A program made the position numbers and the translations under genes. DNA of 64,000 nucleotides from Deinococcus betulae (GTDB taxonomy: Bacteria; Deinococcota; Deinococci; Deinococcales; Deinococcaceae), in NCBI RefSeq assembly GCF_020166395.1, contig NZ_JAIQXU010000025.1, forward strand, positions 1-64,000, given 5' to 3'. Below are positions 34,607 through 42,418 of the stretch, piece after piece. The notes beneath the pieces were generated by a model, which made no database searches, was not told where the DNA came from, and worked only from the letters and a program-made list of their open reading frames with translations. Every line of letters starts with the position of its first letter. The stretch's first letter is position 1.

Positions 34607-36376
34607 ATGAAGAAGCAAACCAGCTTTATTACGCTTGGCCTGATGCTTGTCACGCCCGCCCTTGCCGGTGGCGCTGGCGCGCCTGTGGCCCAGCCTGCCG
34701 CCGCGCCCTGCAAGACCATCGCTCAGATTGTCATGAGCGACCCCAACTTCAGCACCCTGGCCACGGCGGTCGAAGCCGCTGGCCTGAGCCAGACGCTGAG
34801 GGGCGGCCAGTACACGGTCTTTGCCCCCACCAACGCCGCTTTTGCCAAGCTGCCCAGCGACACGCTGGCGATGGCCCTGAACGACGCCGCCATGCTGCGC
34901 AGCATCCTGCTGTACCACGTGGTGCCCGGCAAAGTCACGGCCAAGCAAGTGATGGGCATGTCCTCGGGCCGCACCCTGCAGGGCTCCAGCTTCCTGGTCA
35001 GCATGATGGGCAACAAGGTTATGATTGACAACGCCACCGTGACCCGCGCCGATGTGGCTGCCTGTAACGGTGTGGTGCACGTTATTGACACCGTCCTGAT
35101 GCCCGCGATGGACATGGCTACTGCTCCGGCGCCTGCTCCCGCGCCGGCACCGGCACCGGCCGCCACGACCCCAGCACCAGCCCCCGCGCCAGCTGCCACA
35201 GTCACCACCCCAGCGCCCAGCACCGCCCCGGCCGCCACCGACATCACCCGCATTCCGGCCCTGCCTGTGACCGGCGCGACGGTGACCACGACCACCACGA
35301 CGACCACCGATACGGCCACGACGACCGACACGGCCGCTACGACCGAGACCACCACGGACACCACAGCCACGACCGACACCACAGCGACGGTGGTGGACGG
35401 CAACACGCTGTACGACGCGATTTCGACGGACGAGCGCTTTAGCACCCTGCGCGATCTGCTCAGCGATGCCGAACTGACCGACGTACTCATCAACAACGAG
35501 TACACCGTCTTTGCACCGACCAACGAGGCCTTCGAGGCCGTGGACGCCGACACCCTGGCCCTGATTGCCAGCGACCCCGCAACCCTGAAAGCCGTCTTGC
35601 TGTACCACGTGGTCAGCGGCCGCCTGACCGGCGAGCAGCTGGAGCAGGGCGGACAGTTGCGCAGCGAGCAGGGCGCCAGCCTCGACCTGCGCCTGGACGG
35701 CAGCTCGCAGATGGTGAACACCGGGATGGTCACGGCCAGCCCCCTGGAAGCCAGCAACGGCTTTATCTACCCCATCAATGTGGTGCTGCTGCCCCCCGAC
35801 CTGGTGCTGCCGCAGGCGCCTACTGGTGAAACGACCGTAGACACCACGACCACCACGGACACGGCCGCCACCACGACGACGACCACCACGACCACGGCAA
35901 CCACGACGACCACCACCGTGGCCCCCCTGAGCCTGGCCTCGGCGCAGTCGGGCAACAACCTGACCGAAGTGCTGTCGCAGCCCCAGTTCAGCACCCTGCT
36001 GAGCCTGCTGCAGCGCGCCAACCTGGTCACCAGCCTGACCGCCAGCGACGTGACCGTCTTCGCCCCCACCAACGACGCCTTTGCCAAGGTGCCCCAGGCG
36101 ACCCTGGACGCCCTGCTGGCCGACCCCGCCAAGCTGACGCAAGTGCTTCAATTCCATGTGGTCACGGGCCGCGTGGTGGATGACGCCCTGAATGTGCTCC
36201 AGCTGCGCTCGGTGGAAGGCAGCAGCCTGGACCTGATGATAGAAGGCGGCAACGTGCGCGTGGGCGTCCGCAGCGGCGACACCGTGACCGGCGGTCTGGT
36301 CAGCACCCGCGCCGACGCAGGCAACAGCGTGGTCTACCCCATCGACACGGTTCTGCTGCCCCCGACCCTCCGCTAA
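34607..36376 (+). CDS. Secreted protein with three fasciclin (FAS1) domains
   Basis: 589 aa with a signal peptide (MKKQTSFITLGLMLVTPALA). FAS1 domains lie at about residues 38-167, 265-398 and 450-586; each has the H1 block (FSTL..., YTVFAPTNxAF or VTVFAPTNDAF) and the H2 block (YHVVPGK, YHVVSGR, FHVVTGR). Linkers are low-complexity: an Ala-Pro tract then a Thr/Asp/Ala tract between domains 1 and 2, and a nearly pure Thr tract between 2 and 3. FAS1 domains mediate adhesion to surfaces or other proteins, and the linkers look like extended cell-surface spacers. GAGGTG lies 6 nt before ATG 34607, which is preferred to GTG 34598. No membrane anchor or sorting motif is seen. Confidence 0.9.
   Translation: MKKQTSFITLGLMLVTPALAGGAGAPVAQPAAAPCKTIAQIVMSDPNFSTLATAVEAAGLSQTLRGGQYTVFAPTNAAFAKLPSDTLAMALNDAAMLRSILLYHVVPGKVTAKQVMGMSSGRTLQGSSFLVSMMGNKVMIDNATVTRADVAACNGVVHVIDTVLMPAMDMATAPAPAPAPAPAPAATTPAPAPAPAATVTTPAPSTAPAATDITRIPALPVTGATVTTTTTTTTDTATTTDTAATTETTTDTTATTDTTATVVDGNTLYDAISTDERFSTLRDLLSDAELTDVLINNEYTVFAPTNEAFEAVDADTLALIASDPATLKAVLLYHVVSGRLTGEQLEQGGQLRSEQGASLDLRLDGSSQMVNTGMVTASPLEASNGFIYPINVVLLPPDLVLPQAPTGETTVDTTTTTDTAATTTTTTTTTATTTTTTVAPLSLASAQSGNNLTEVLSQPQFSTLLSLLQRANLVTSLTASDVTVFAPTNDAFAKVPQATLDALLADPAKLTQVLQFHVVTGRVVDDALNVLQLRSVEGSSLDLMIEGGNVRVGVRSGDTVTGGLVSTRADAGNSVVYPIDTVLLPPTLR
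35118..35400 (+). repeat. Ala-Pro and Thr-rich coding repeats, FAS1 linker 1
   Basis: Short repeated codon patterns (GCTCCG/GCACCG, then ACCACGACC/ACGACCGAC) encode an Ala-Pro stretch followed by a Thr-Asp-Ala stretch between FAS1 domains 1 and 2. Slippage-prone DNA. Confidence 0.75.
35829..35930 (+). repeat. Thr-rich coding repeat, FAS1 linker 2
   Basis: ACC/ACG codon repeats encode about 30 residues that are nearly all Thr between FAS1 domains 2 and 3. Confidence 0.75.
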
Positions 36377-36392
36377 ACCCTCACTGGTCCTG

Positions 36393-36423
36393 CGGCCCTG
36401 CCCTTCAAGGCGGGGCCGTTTTT
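36393..36423 (+). terminator. Terminator of the fasciclin gene, overlapping the next gene's 3' end
   Basis: Stem CGGCCCTGCC / GGCGGGGCCG with one T-G pair, loop CTTCAA, then five T. The convergent phosphoesterase gene stops inside it (36405-36407). Confidence 0.85.
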
Positions 36424-37262
36424 GTGGTTCTGTCACTCAGAAACTGCGCCCAACTGGCGGGAGTCCGGGGCGTCCCTGTTTCTTCTGTCCACAGCCAGTA
36501 GGGCGTGTAGAGGCTGCGGGCTGTCCGCACCTCCTCGCGGAAAATCTCGGCGCTGAGCCCGGTGCGCAGCAGGCCAGAGGTGTCAAAGCGGCGCAGCACC
36601 CTGGCGCGGTCGTAGGACACCGCCCGGAACTGAGGCACCCAGCCTCCCGCCGTGGCCGTCAGCAGCAGGTACTGGGCGCGTGGGTCGCCATTGGCCGGGG
36701 CCCCTACTGCACCGGTATTCAGCACCAGCGTCTCTGCCACCACTGTGTGAACCGGCCGGTGAATATGTGAGCCTACCAGCACGTCGTAAGGGCCGCCGGC
36801 CGCATCCCGACTGAGGGCACGCACCCGTTCCGGCGCAGTGTGCTCGCTCAGGCTTTCGCGGTAGTGGTCGGCGGTGCCGTGGGCCACCAGCACCCGCCCG
36901 GCCCCTGGTTCGTCCAGCGTCAGGGTCATGGGCCAGATGGCTGGGATGTCCAGCAGGCCAGCCTGGGCCAGTTGCTGGGCACTCCAGTCGGTGGCTCCCC
37001 AGAAGGGGTCAGACAACCACTCAGCCGGTAGCGCTGTGCTGCGCGCCTGCCACAGGCGCAGCAGGTCGTCGTGATTGCCCAGCGTGAACTGCACATCCGG
37101 GCGCGCCAGCAGGGTCTGCATCACCTGCACCGAGTCGGGGCCACGGTTGACCACATCGCCGTTGACCAGCAGCCGCTCGGCGCCCTGCGCTGAGGCATCG
37201 GCCAGCACGGCCTTCAGGGCATCGGCATTGCCGTGAATATCCGCCAGAACCGCCACCCTCAT
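36405..37262 (-). CDS. Calcineurin-like metallophosphoesterase
   Basis: 285 aa. The di-metal motifs of the family are all seen: VAVLADIHGNADAL (DxH, residues 8-10), LVNGDVVNRGPDS (GDxxNRG), FTLGNHDDLL (GNHD), VLVAHG and VGSHIHRPVHTVV (GHxH). The N-terminal DIHGN resembles YfcE/DR1281-type and protein phosphatase-like enzymes; substrate unknown. ATG 37262 (MRVAVLAD) is chosen since the seven upstream codons add nothing and TACAAT lies 9 nt before it. The C-terminal 60 residues (SLYTPYWLWTEETG...) extend past the core domain. The stop codon lies within the fasciclin terminator hairpin. Confidence 0.88.
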   Translation of the reverse strand: MRVAVLADIHGNADALKAVLADASAQGAERLLVNGDVVNRGPDSVQVMQTLLARPDVQFTLGNHDDLLRLWQARSTALPAEWLSDPFWGATDWSAQQLAQAGLLDIPAIWPMTLTLDEPGAGRVLVAHGTADHYRESLSEHTAPERVRALSRDAAGGPYDVLVGSHIHRPVHTVVAETLVLNTGAVGAPANGDPRAQYLLLTATAGGWVPQFRAVSYDRARVLRRFDTSGLLRTGLSAEIFREEVRTARSLYTPYWLWTEETGTPRTPASWAQFLSDRTTKTAPP

Positions 37263-37585
37263 CCGGGCCGCATTGTAGGGCAAGGCTATTGGTAGACTCA
37301 GGGGCAGATTCAGGGAGGTGTGACAGCGGCTGCCACTTCCATTGAGGGGTCAAAACCTCTCCCTCAATTCCACCGCTGCCACTGTCCCTTCCAGCGACTC
37401 ATTCCGTTCGCCTAGAGTGGTGGAGGGTTCTGCTGTGATTTCTCTAACGAGCCGTAGGAGCGACGATAGACAGTTCTAGAGGTTCAAACCTCGACCCACA
37501 GAAGGCTCACTCAACCAGTCAAAGAGGCAGGGCACCCGCGACTCTCACCGCCGGTGCCCCGCCTTACCCCCAACCGCTCCCTGCG
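37263..37585. other. Intergenic region, no gene seen
   Basis: Contains the phosphoesterase promoter at one end. The string GAGGTTCAAACCTC (37471-37484) is a perfect short inverted repeat that recalls a tRNA T-arm, but no tRNA can be drawn. Confidence 0.45.
37272..37277 (-). promoter_or_regulatory. -10 hexamer of the phosphoesterase gene
   Basis: TACAAT on the minus strand, 9 nt before ATG 37262. Confidence 0.5.
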
Positions 37586-38866
37586 TCAATTGCGGAAAAT
37601 GACTTCCTCGCGGCCAAAGGACCGCAGAGCCACGCCGGACAGTAGAGCGGCGCCCACTACGTTGGCTGCTATAGCCAGCAGGACATGCAGAGATTGAGGG
37701 GCGCCGCGCACCATCTCCAGAATGGCCACCTGACCGCCAATGACCGGAATGGCGTACACCCCCAGCCCCACCTGCAAAAAATCGGCAAATTGCAGGAGGA
37801 TGGCCGGCAGCACCAGCAGCAGGGTGATGGGCGCTGCGTAGGTCTGGGCCTCCTTGAATGAGCGGGCGTAGATGCCCAGCGCCATCAGCAGAGCACTGAC
37901 CACCAGGGCCGCACTGGCAGCCACCCCCAGCAGCGCCAGCACGCTGCCCAGGCTCAGGCTCAGCTGCCCGCCCAGCGCCTGCACCATCGGCACCACGCTG
38001 TCCGGCTGCCCACTCAGCCAGGCGCGCATGGCCAAGCTACTGACCAGGAAGCCCACCACGCTAAACGCCGCACTGGTCAGGGCTGTGAGGGTCGTGGCCA
38101 GCAACTTCCCAGCGACCACCTCGGCGCGGCGCACAGGCGAGACCAGCAGACTTTCCAGAGTGCCGCGCTCCTTTTCCCCGGCGGTGGCGTCCAGGGCAGT
38201 AGCCATCGCCCCAGACAGAATGAACTGCACCATCAGCATGGGAATCAGGAAGGCCAGCTGGCCGCTGCGCTGCTCCTGCGTGGTGCTGGCGTCCACCGGT
38301 TTCAGGGTGATGGGGGCCAGAGCGGTCTCGTCCAGCCCCAGCGTCCCCAGGCGCTCGACGGCCAGCGTGCGGTTGTAACCTTCCACCACGTCGGACACCT
38401 TGCTGTAAGCGCCGGCCTGGGCACGCAGGTTCCCCAGCTTGGCATACAGTTCCAGGGTGCCGGTGCCGTCGCCCGCCCGCTGGGGCAGCGGCCCATCGGC
38501 GCGCACGGCGGCGTCCACCGTGCCGTCCTGCACGGCTTTCAGAGCGTCAGACACGGTCTGCAACTTCACGCCAGCCCGCACCACCACGCCCCCTGGCAGC
38601 GTCTCGTCCCGCTCCAGGGCCGCGCGCAACGCCGCTGGCAAAGGCCCACTCACCCCGACAGTCTGCCGCTCTTGCTGCTGCCCGCCCAGCAAGCTGCCCA
38701 TCAGGAGGGGCAGGCCCAGCGTCAGCAGCGGAATAAGCAGCAGGGGCATAAAGATGGTGGCATTCAGGGTGCGGCGGTCGCGCAGAGTCGCCAGCAGGTC
38801 GCGGGCTGCCACTTGCCACACGAGCGCCGGGCGGAGCCCCTTCCCCGAGGCTGCCTTAGCGCGCAC
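37586..38866 (-). CDS. natB: ABC-2 type exporter permease (NatB-like)
   Basis: 426-aa integral membrane subunit of an exporter resembling the Bacillus sodium exporter NatAB. One N-terminal helix ([25 protein letters not shown]), a large extracytoplasmic domain (about residues 70-200), then six helices, with the cytoplasmic signature [29 protein letters not shown] that is typical of NatB/ABC-2 permeases. The start is GTG 38866, 11 nt inside the end of the ATPase gene, so the two are translationally coupled. Substrate is not certain; the NatB name is by family similarity. Confidence 0.85.
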   Translation of the reverse strand: MRAKAASGKGLRPALVWQVAARDLLATLRDRRTLNATIFMPLLLIPLLTLGLPLLMGSLLGGQQQERQTVGVSGPLPAALRAALERDETLPGGVVVRAGVKLQTVSDALKAVQDGTVDAAVRADGPLPQRAGDGTGTLELYAKLGNLRAQAGAYSKVSDVVEGYNRTLAVERLGTLGLDETALAPITLKPVDASTTQEQRSGQLAFLIPMLMVQFILSGAMATALDATAGEKERGTLESLLVSPVRRAEVVAGKLLATTLTALTSAAFSVVGFLVSSLAMRAWLSGQPDSVVPMVQALGGQLSLSLGSVLALLGVAASAALVVSALLMALGIYARSFKEAQTYAAPITLLLVLPAILLQFADFLQVGLGVYAIPVIGGQVAILEMVRGAPQSLHVLLAIAANVVGAALLSGVALRSFGREEVIFRN

Positions 38867-39590
38867 GGCTCACCTCTGGCCGCACCAGCGCAAAGAAGGC
38901 GCGCTCCAGGCTGCGTTCGCCCGTCGCCGCCAGAATGTCTGCCTGTCGGCCCACGGTCACCAGGGCGCCCTCATGCAGAATGGCCACGCGGTCACAGACC
39001 TCCTCAACCTCACTCATGACGTGGGTGGAATACACCGTCAGTCGCCCCGGCGCACGGGTGGCCTGCACGAAGTCCAGCAGGGTGCGCCGCGCAAAGATAT
39101 CCAGGCCACTGGCCGCCTCGTCCAGCACCAGCACGGGCGGGTCATGGAGCACAGCGCGGGCAATGACCACCTTCTGCTTCATGCCGGTGGAGTAGTCCCC
39201 GGCGCGGGTGTCCAGCGTGCGGCCCAGTTCCAGCCGGTCATCCAATTCGGCGATGCGCGCGTCGGCCTGGGCACGGCTCAGGCCGTACAGCACGGCAAAC
39301 GAGCGCAGCACCTCGCGCCCGGTGAGGCGCGCAGGGAGGCCCATGCCGCCGTTCACCACGCCAACCGAGCGCCTGACCGCTTCGGGGTCCGCCTGAATAT
39401 CGTGGCCGGCCAGCGTCACGGCGCCGCTGTCGGGCCGCAGCAGGGTGGCCAGGATTCGCAACAGCGTGGTTTTGCCAGCCCCGTTGGGGCCCAGCAGCCC
39501 AAAGACCTCGCCGCCCTGCGCCTGCAGAGAGACGCCGCGCAGCGCCTTGAATGTGCCGTAGCTTTTGGTAACGGTCTGAATATTGAGCAT
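38856..39590 (-). CDS. natA: ABC transporter ATPase (NatA-like)
   Basis: 244-aa ATP-binding subunit. Walker A is [12 protein letters not shown], the signature is YSTGMKQKV (the STGMKQ variant common in NatA and antibiotic exporters, replacing LSGGQ), Walker B is [13 protein letters not shown], and the switch His is in [18 protein letters not shown] lies before ATG 39590. It forms a pair with the permease gene downstream. Confidence 0.9.
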   Translation of the reverse strand: MLNIQTVTKSYGTFKALRGVSLQAQGGEVFGLLGPNGAGKTTLLRILATLLRPDSGAVTLAGHDIQADPEAVRRSVGVVNGGMGLPARLTGREVLRSFAVLYGLSRAQADARIAELDDRLELGRTLDTRAGDYSTGMKQKVVIARAVLHDPPVLVLDEAASGLDIFARRTLLDFVQATRAPGRLTVYSTHVMSEVEEVCDRVAILHEGALVTVGRQADILAATGERSLERAFFALVRPEVSRAR

Positions 39591-40006
39591 GGGCCTCCTG
39601 GCAAGGCAGTGGTGTGCCGTGTCAAGAGGCTACGGGATGCGAACCGTGAAAGTTGCACCGTTGGTTGAGGACCGTGCAACGCGATTCCAAACCATCTTTT
39701 AGATGAGAACGGTGTGAGCCCGCTGACGCCGTCTAGAAGTCTCTCAGTGCCTCGTTCCGCTTCATAGGACGGCCTTGAAAAGCAAGTCCCCCGCGCCTCA
39801 TGCAAGATGAGAGAAAATCTGTAACAATAGGAAAGTTGCGCTGCCAGGCGCATCCCGCTGGCTTTCGTTGGACGCCGTCCATTTTTTCCAGTTTCATTGG
39901 TTCTCTGCTCTGAAGTCCTCCCTGGGCTCTGGGCCGAAACGACTTCATCACCCCGCGCTTTTTCTGCGCGCCCTCTGCGGGGGCGCAGCACATCCGGAGG
40001 CTGTTC
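39591..40006. other. Divergent intergenic region
   Basis: 416 nt without a gene. A TAACAATAG string at 39821-39829 could be a -10 element for the gene at 40007; a hairpin CTGCGC-gCCC / GGG-g-GCGCAG (39966-39990) lies in the leader just before the GGAGG ribosome binding site. Confidence 0.45.
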
Positions 40007-40519
<513 letters not shown>

Positions 40520-40534
40520 GCTGCCTGTCTGCTG

Positions 40535-40559
40535 ACCCCTGCTCCGGCGGGGGTTTTTT
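40535..40559 (+). terminator. Rho-independent terminator of the winged-helix gene
   Basis: Stem ACCCCTGC / GCGGGGGT with one T-G pair, loop TCCG, then six T. Confidence 0.9.
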
Positions 40560-40836
40560 GTTGGCTGGGATGAGCACGGTTCTAACCGGTCTTCTTATGG
40601 CACGTTGCGGAGTTGCTCAGTTGCTGCAGTGGCCGCTGCTGACAGAACCTGATGTCTGGAATACCTCTATGAGCCAGCTCACGGCCACGCCTACCTGCTT
40701 CCTGCCCGAACATCCTTCGTCTGGGTCAACGGTAGATCTGAAGACACTTTCAGCTCAAGTAAGCTGAGACTCAGCCCGCTCACGCCTCTCTCTACTGGCT
40801 GACCGGCACCTGACGGGCGACTGAGAAACCGTCTGG
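40560..40836. other. Intergenic region, no convincing gene
   Basis: A 69-codon open frame (40558-40767) would start within the terminator T-run at TTG and has atypical codon use, so I do not call it. Confidence 0.4.
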
Positions 40837-40842
40837 TATTCT
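40837..40842 (+). promoter_or_regulatory. -10 hexamer of the c-di-AMP receptor-like gene (leaderless type)
   Basis: TATTCT, 7 nt before ATG 40850; no Shine-Dalgarno. Confidence 0.6.
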
Positions 40843-40849
40843 GCGGGGC

Positions 40850-41179
40850 ATGAAGCTTGTGCTGGCTGTGATTCAGGATGCCGACGCCACCGCGCTGGTG
40901 CGTGTGCTGTCGCAAAACGCCTTTGAGGTCACGAAACTGGCCAGCACCGGCGGCTTTCTGCGGGAAGGCAACACCACCCTGATGATTGGCGTGGACGACG
41001 CGCGCCTGGACGAACTCAAGCGGCATGTGCAGCGGACCTGCCGCACCCGCACCCGTCTGGTGGCCCCCAGCGTGCCGATGGGTGAGCAGAACGAAGGCTT
41101 GGTTAATGACCCGGTCGAGGTGCCGGTGGGCGGCGCCGTGATGTTCGTGATGGGCGTGCAGGAATTTGTAAAGGTGTAA
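40850..41179 (+). CDS. Cyclic di-AMP receptor-like protein (DarA/PstA, PII-like)
   Basis: 109-aa PII-like protein of the former DUF970 family, which in Bacillus, Listeria and Staphylococcus binds cyclic di-AMP as a trimer. Characteristic features are [48 protein letters not shown] (with the TGGFL..GN.T core), then [17 protein letters not shown] and [17 protein letters not shown]. It would sense the nucleotide in the cytoplasm and pass the signal to an unknown partner. It is a single-gene unit with a leaderless-type promoter and a terminator. Confidence 0.9.
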   Translation: MKLVLAVIQDADATALVRVLSQNAFEVTKLASTGGFLREGNTTLMIGVDDARLDELKRHVQRTCRTRTRLVAPSVPMGEQNEGLVNDPVEVPVGGAVMFVMGVQEFVKV

Positions 41180-41194
41180 GCTACTGGGCGTGCC

Positions 41195-41230
41195 GGGCCG
41201 CCTTCTGTCGTGGGGCGGCCCTCTTCTTTG
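41195..41230 (+). terminator. Terminator of the c-di-AMP receptor-like gene
   Basis: Perfect 8-bp stem GGGCCGCC / GGCGGCCC (41195-41202 with 41214-41221), followed by TCTTCTTT. Confidence 0.78.
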
Positions 41231-41236
41231 GTCCAG

Positions 41237-41280
41237 ATCTTGTACTCAGACACCCGGTTTGACCGGGGAAGATACAAGAT
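41237..41280. other. Nested inverted repeat upstream of the thioesterase-nrd operon
   Basis: ATCTTGTA (41237-41244) pairs with TACAAGAT (41273-41280); inside lies CCCGG / CCGGG (41253-41257 with 41263-41267). A second palindrome, GTTGCCA-GG-TGGCAAC, is at 41297-41312. These could be operators or an RNA structure. The whole gap to the next gene is 389 nt with no coding sequence seen. Confidence 0.5.
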
Positions 41281-41568
41281 GTAGACTCTCGTCACAGTTG
41301 CCAGGTGGCAACACTCCGCAGGAACTCGAGGGAAGTCCGGTCACGCCCCCAGCTGGGGTCTTCAGTCCGGCACGGTCGCGCCACGGTTTCAGTCCGAACG
41401 CTCGCCTCGCGGAGACCTCGCCCTCTTTACCGGCCCCCGCGTCAGGGGCACAAGGCGGTCCCTGCTCTGAACAGTCCATCACACACTGGTCTTCCCTGCC
41501 CTCTGTTCTGAGGCGCCCTGTGTCCCTTTACGTTCGGCCCTGCGTCACAGGGGCCGCGTCCCTGCCCT

Positions 41569-42018
41569 GTGCCGTACGAGGTCGTTCTGTCTACTCTGGC
41601 TTCCCTCTCCCGCCCCTTTACGGGCGAAACCCGCGTTACCCACGTCGTTTTTCCCGGCGATACCAACCACCACGGCACCCTGTTTGGCGGAGAAGCCCTG
41701 GCCCTGATGGACTCGGCAGCGTTTATCGCCGCCACCCGTTACTGCCGGCGTAAGGTGGTCACCCGTCACCTGGACGCTATGGAGTTTCGCCACGCCATTC
41801 CGCAGGGGTCGCTGGTGGAACTGGTGGCGCAGGTCACGCGCACGGGGCGCACCAGTATGACTGTGCTGGTCAACCTGTTCCGGGAAGACATGTACAGCGA
41901 GGGACGTGAACTGGCCTGCACCGGCACTTTTACGCTGGTAGCCCTGGACGACGCCGGGCAGCCGGTGGCCGTACCACCCCTGACCACTCAGGAGGCCGCC
42001 CATGCAGCTGGTCGTTGA
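41569..42018 (+). CDS. Acyl-CoA thioesterase, hotdog fold (YciA-like)
   Basis: 149 aa. A single hotdog domain hydrolysing acyl-CoA esters: HVVFPGDTNHHGTLFGGEALALMDSAAFIAATRY contains the family NxxGxxxGGxxxxxMD catalytic helix, and RTGRTSMTVLVNLFREDMYS the paired strands. The start GTG 41569 is the first in the frame that keeps the domain intact, but a start a few codons later is possible; no clear ribosome binding site is seen. Its 3' end overlaps nrdI by 17 bp, and GGAGG for nrdI lies in its last codons, so it is co-transcribed with the ribonucleotide reductase genes. A metabolic reason for this link is not known. Confidence 0.83.
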   Translation: MPYEVVLSTLASLSRPFTGETRVTHVVFPGDTNHHGTLFGGEALALMDSAAFIAATRYCRRKVVTRHLDAMEFRHAIPQGSLVELVAQVTRTGRTSMTVLVNLFREDMYSEGRELACTGTFTLVALDDAGQPVAVPPLTTQEAAHAAGR

Positions 42019-42418
42019 TTCGCTGACGGGCAACGTGCGCCGCTTCGCGCAGGCCGTGGCGCAGGCGGCCGGCGGCCTGACTGTGCAGGGGGTGCAGGAG
42101 GCCAGGCCGCAGGAGCCCTATCTGCTGCTGACCTACACCTTCGGACAGGGAGAGGTGCCCGCCAGCACACAGGCGTTTCTGCGACGCCACAGCAGTGGCC
42201 TGTGCGGCGTGGTCTCCAGCGGCAGTTACCACTGGGGCGCCAATTTTGCCCGGGCCGGCGCCCTGATCGCCGCCGAATATCGAGTACCGCTGGTCGCCCA
42301 GATCAACAAGAGCGGCACTGCCGCCGACCGCGAGCAGGTGCTGACCTGGCTGCGCGCCGCTGCGGCGCCCCTCCCCCACCCCCAAAGGACACCCACATGG
42401 ACCCCTGGATTGAACTGA
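42002..42418 (+). CDS. nrdI: Ribonucleotide reductase-activating flavodoxin NrdI
   Basis: 138-aa flavodoxin-like protein that supplies the oxidant for assembling the dimanganese-tyrosyl cofactor of NrdF. The FMN phosphate loop is VVDSLTGNVRRFAQAV; TYTFGQGEVP and VVSSGSYHWGANFARAGALIAAEYRVPLVAQINKSGT match NrdI. GGAGG lies about 6 nt before ATG 42002. The 3' end overlaps nrdE by 22 bp, and the last dozen residues (PHPQRTPTWTPGLN) appear to be an extension read through the nrdE ribosome binding site. Confidence 0.9.
   Translation: MQLVVDSLTGNVRRFAQAVAQAAGGLTVQGVQEARPQEPYLLLTYTFGQGEVPASTQAFLRRHSSGLCGVVSSGSYHWGANFARAGALIAAEYRVPLVAQINKSGTAADREQVLTWLRAAAAPLPHPQRTPTWTPGLN

Noticed and set aside
34460..36436. 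658-codon Gly/Arg/His-rich frame on the minus strand
   Set aside because: Antisense to the fasciclin gene; its glycine and arginine runs are the complement of the Thr and Ala-Pro repeats.
37440..37500. tRNA gene
   Set aside because: GAGGTTCAAACCTC looks like a T-arm, but the stem register is wrong and no other arms can be drawn.
40558..40767. 69-codon ORF after the winged-helix gene
   Set aside because: Would start with TTG in the terminator T-run; poor codon use and no ribosome binding site or -10 hexamer.
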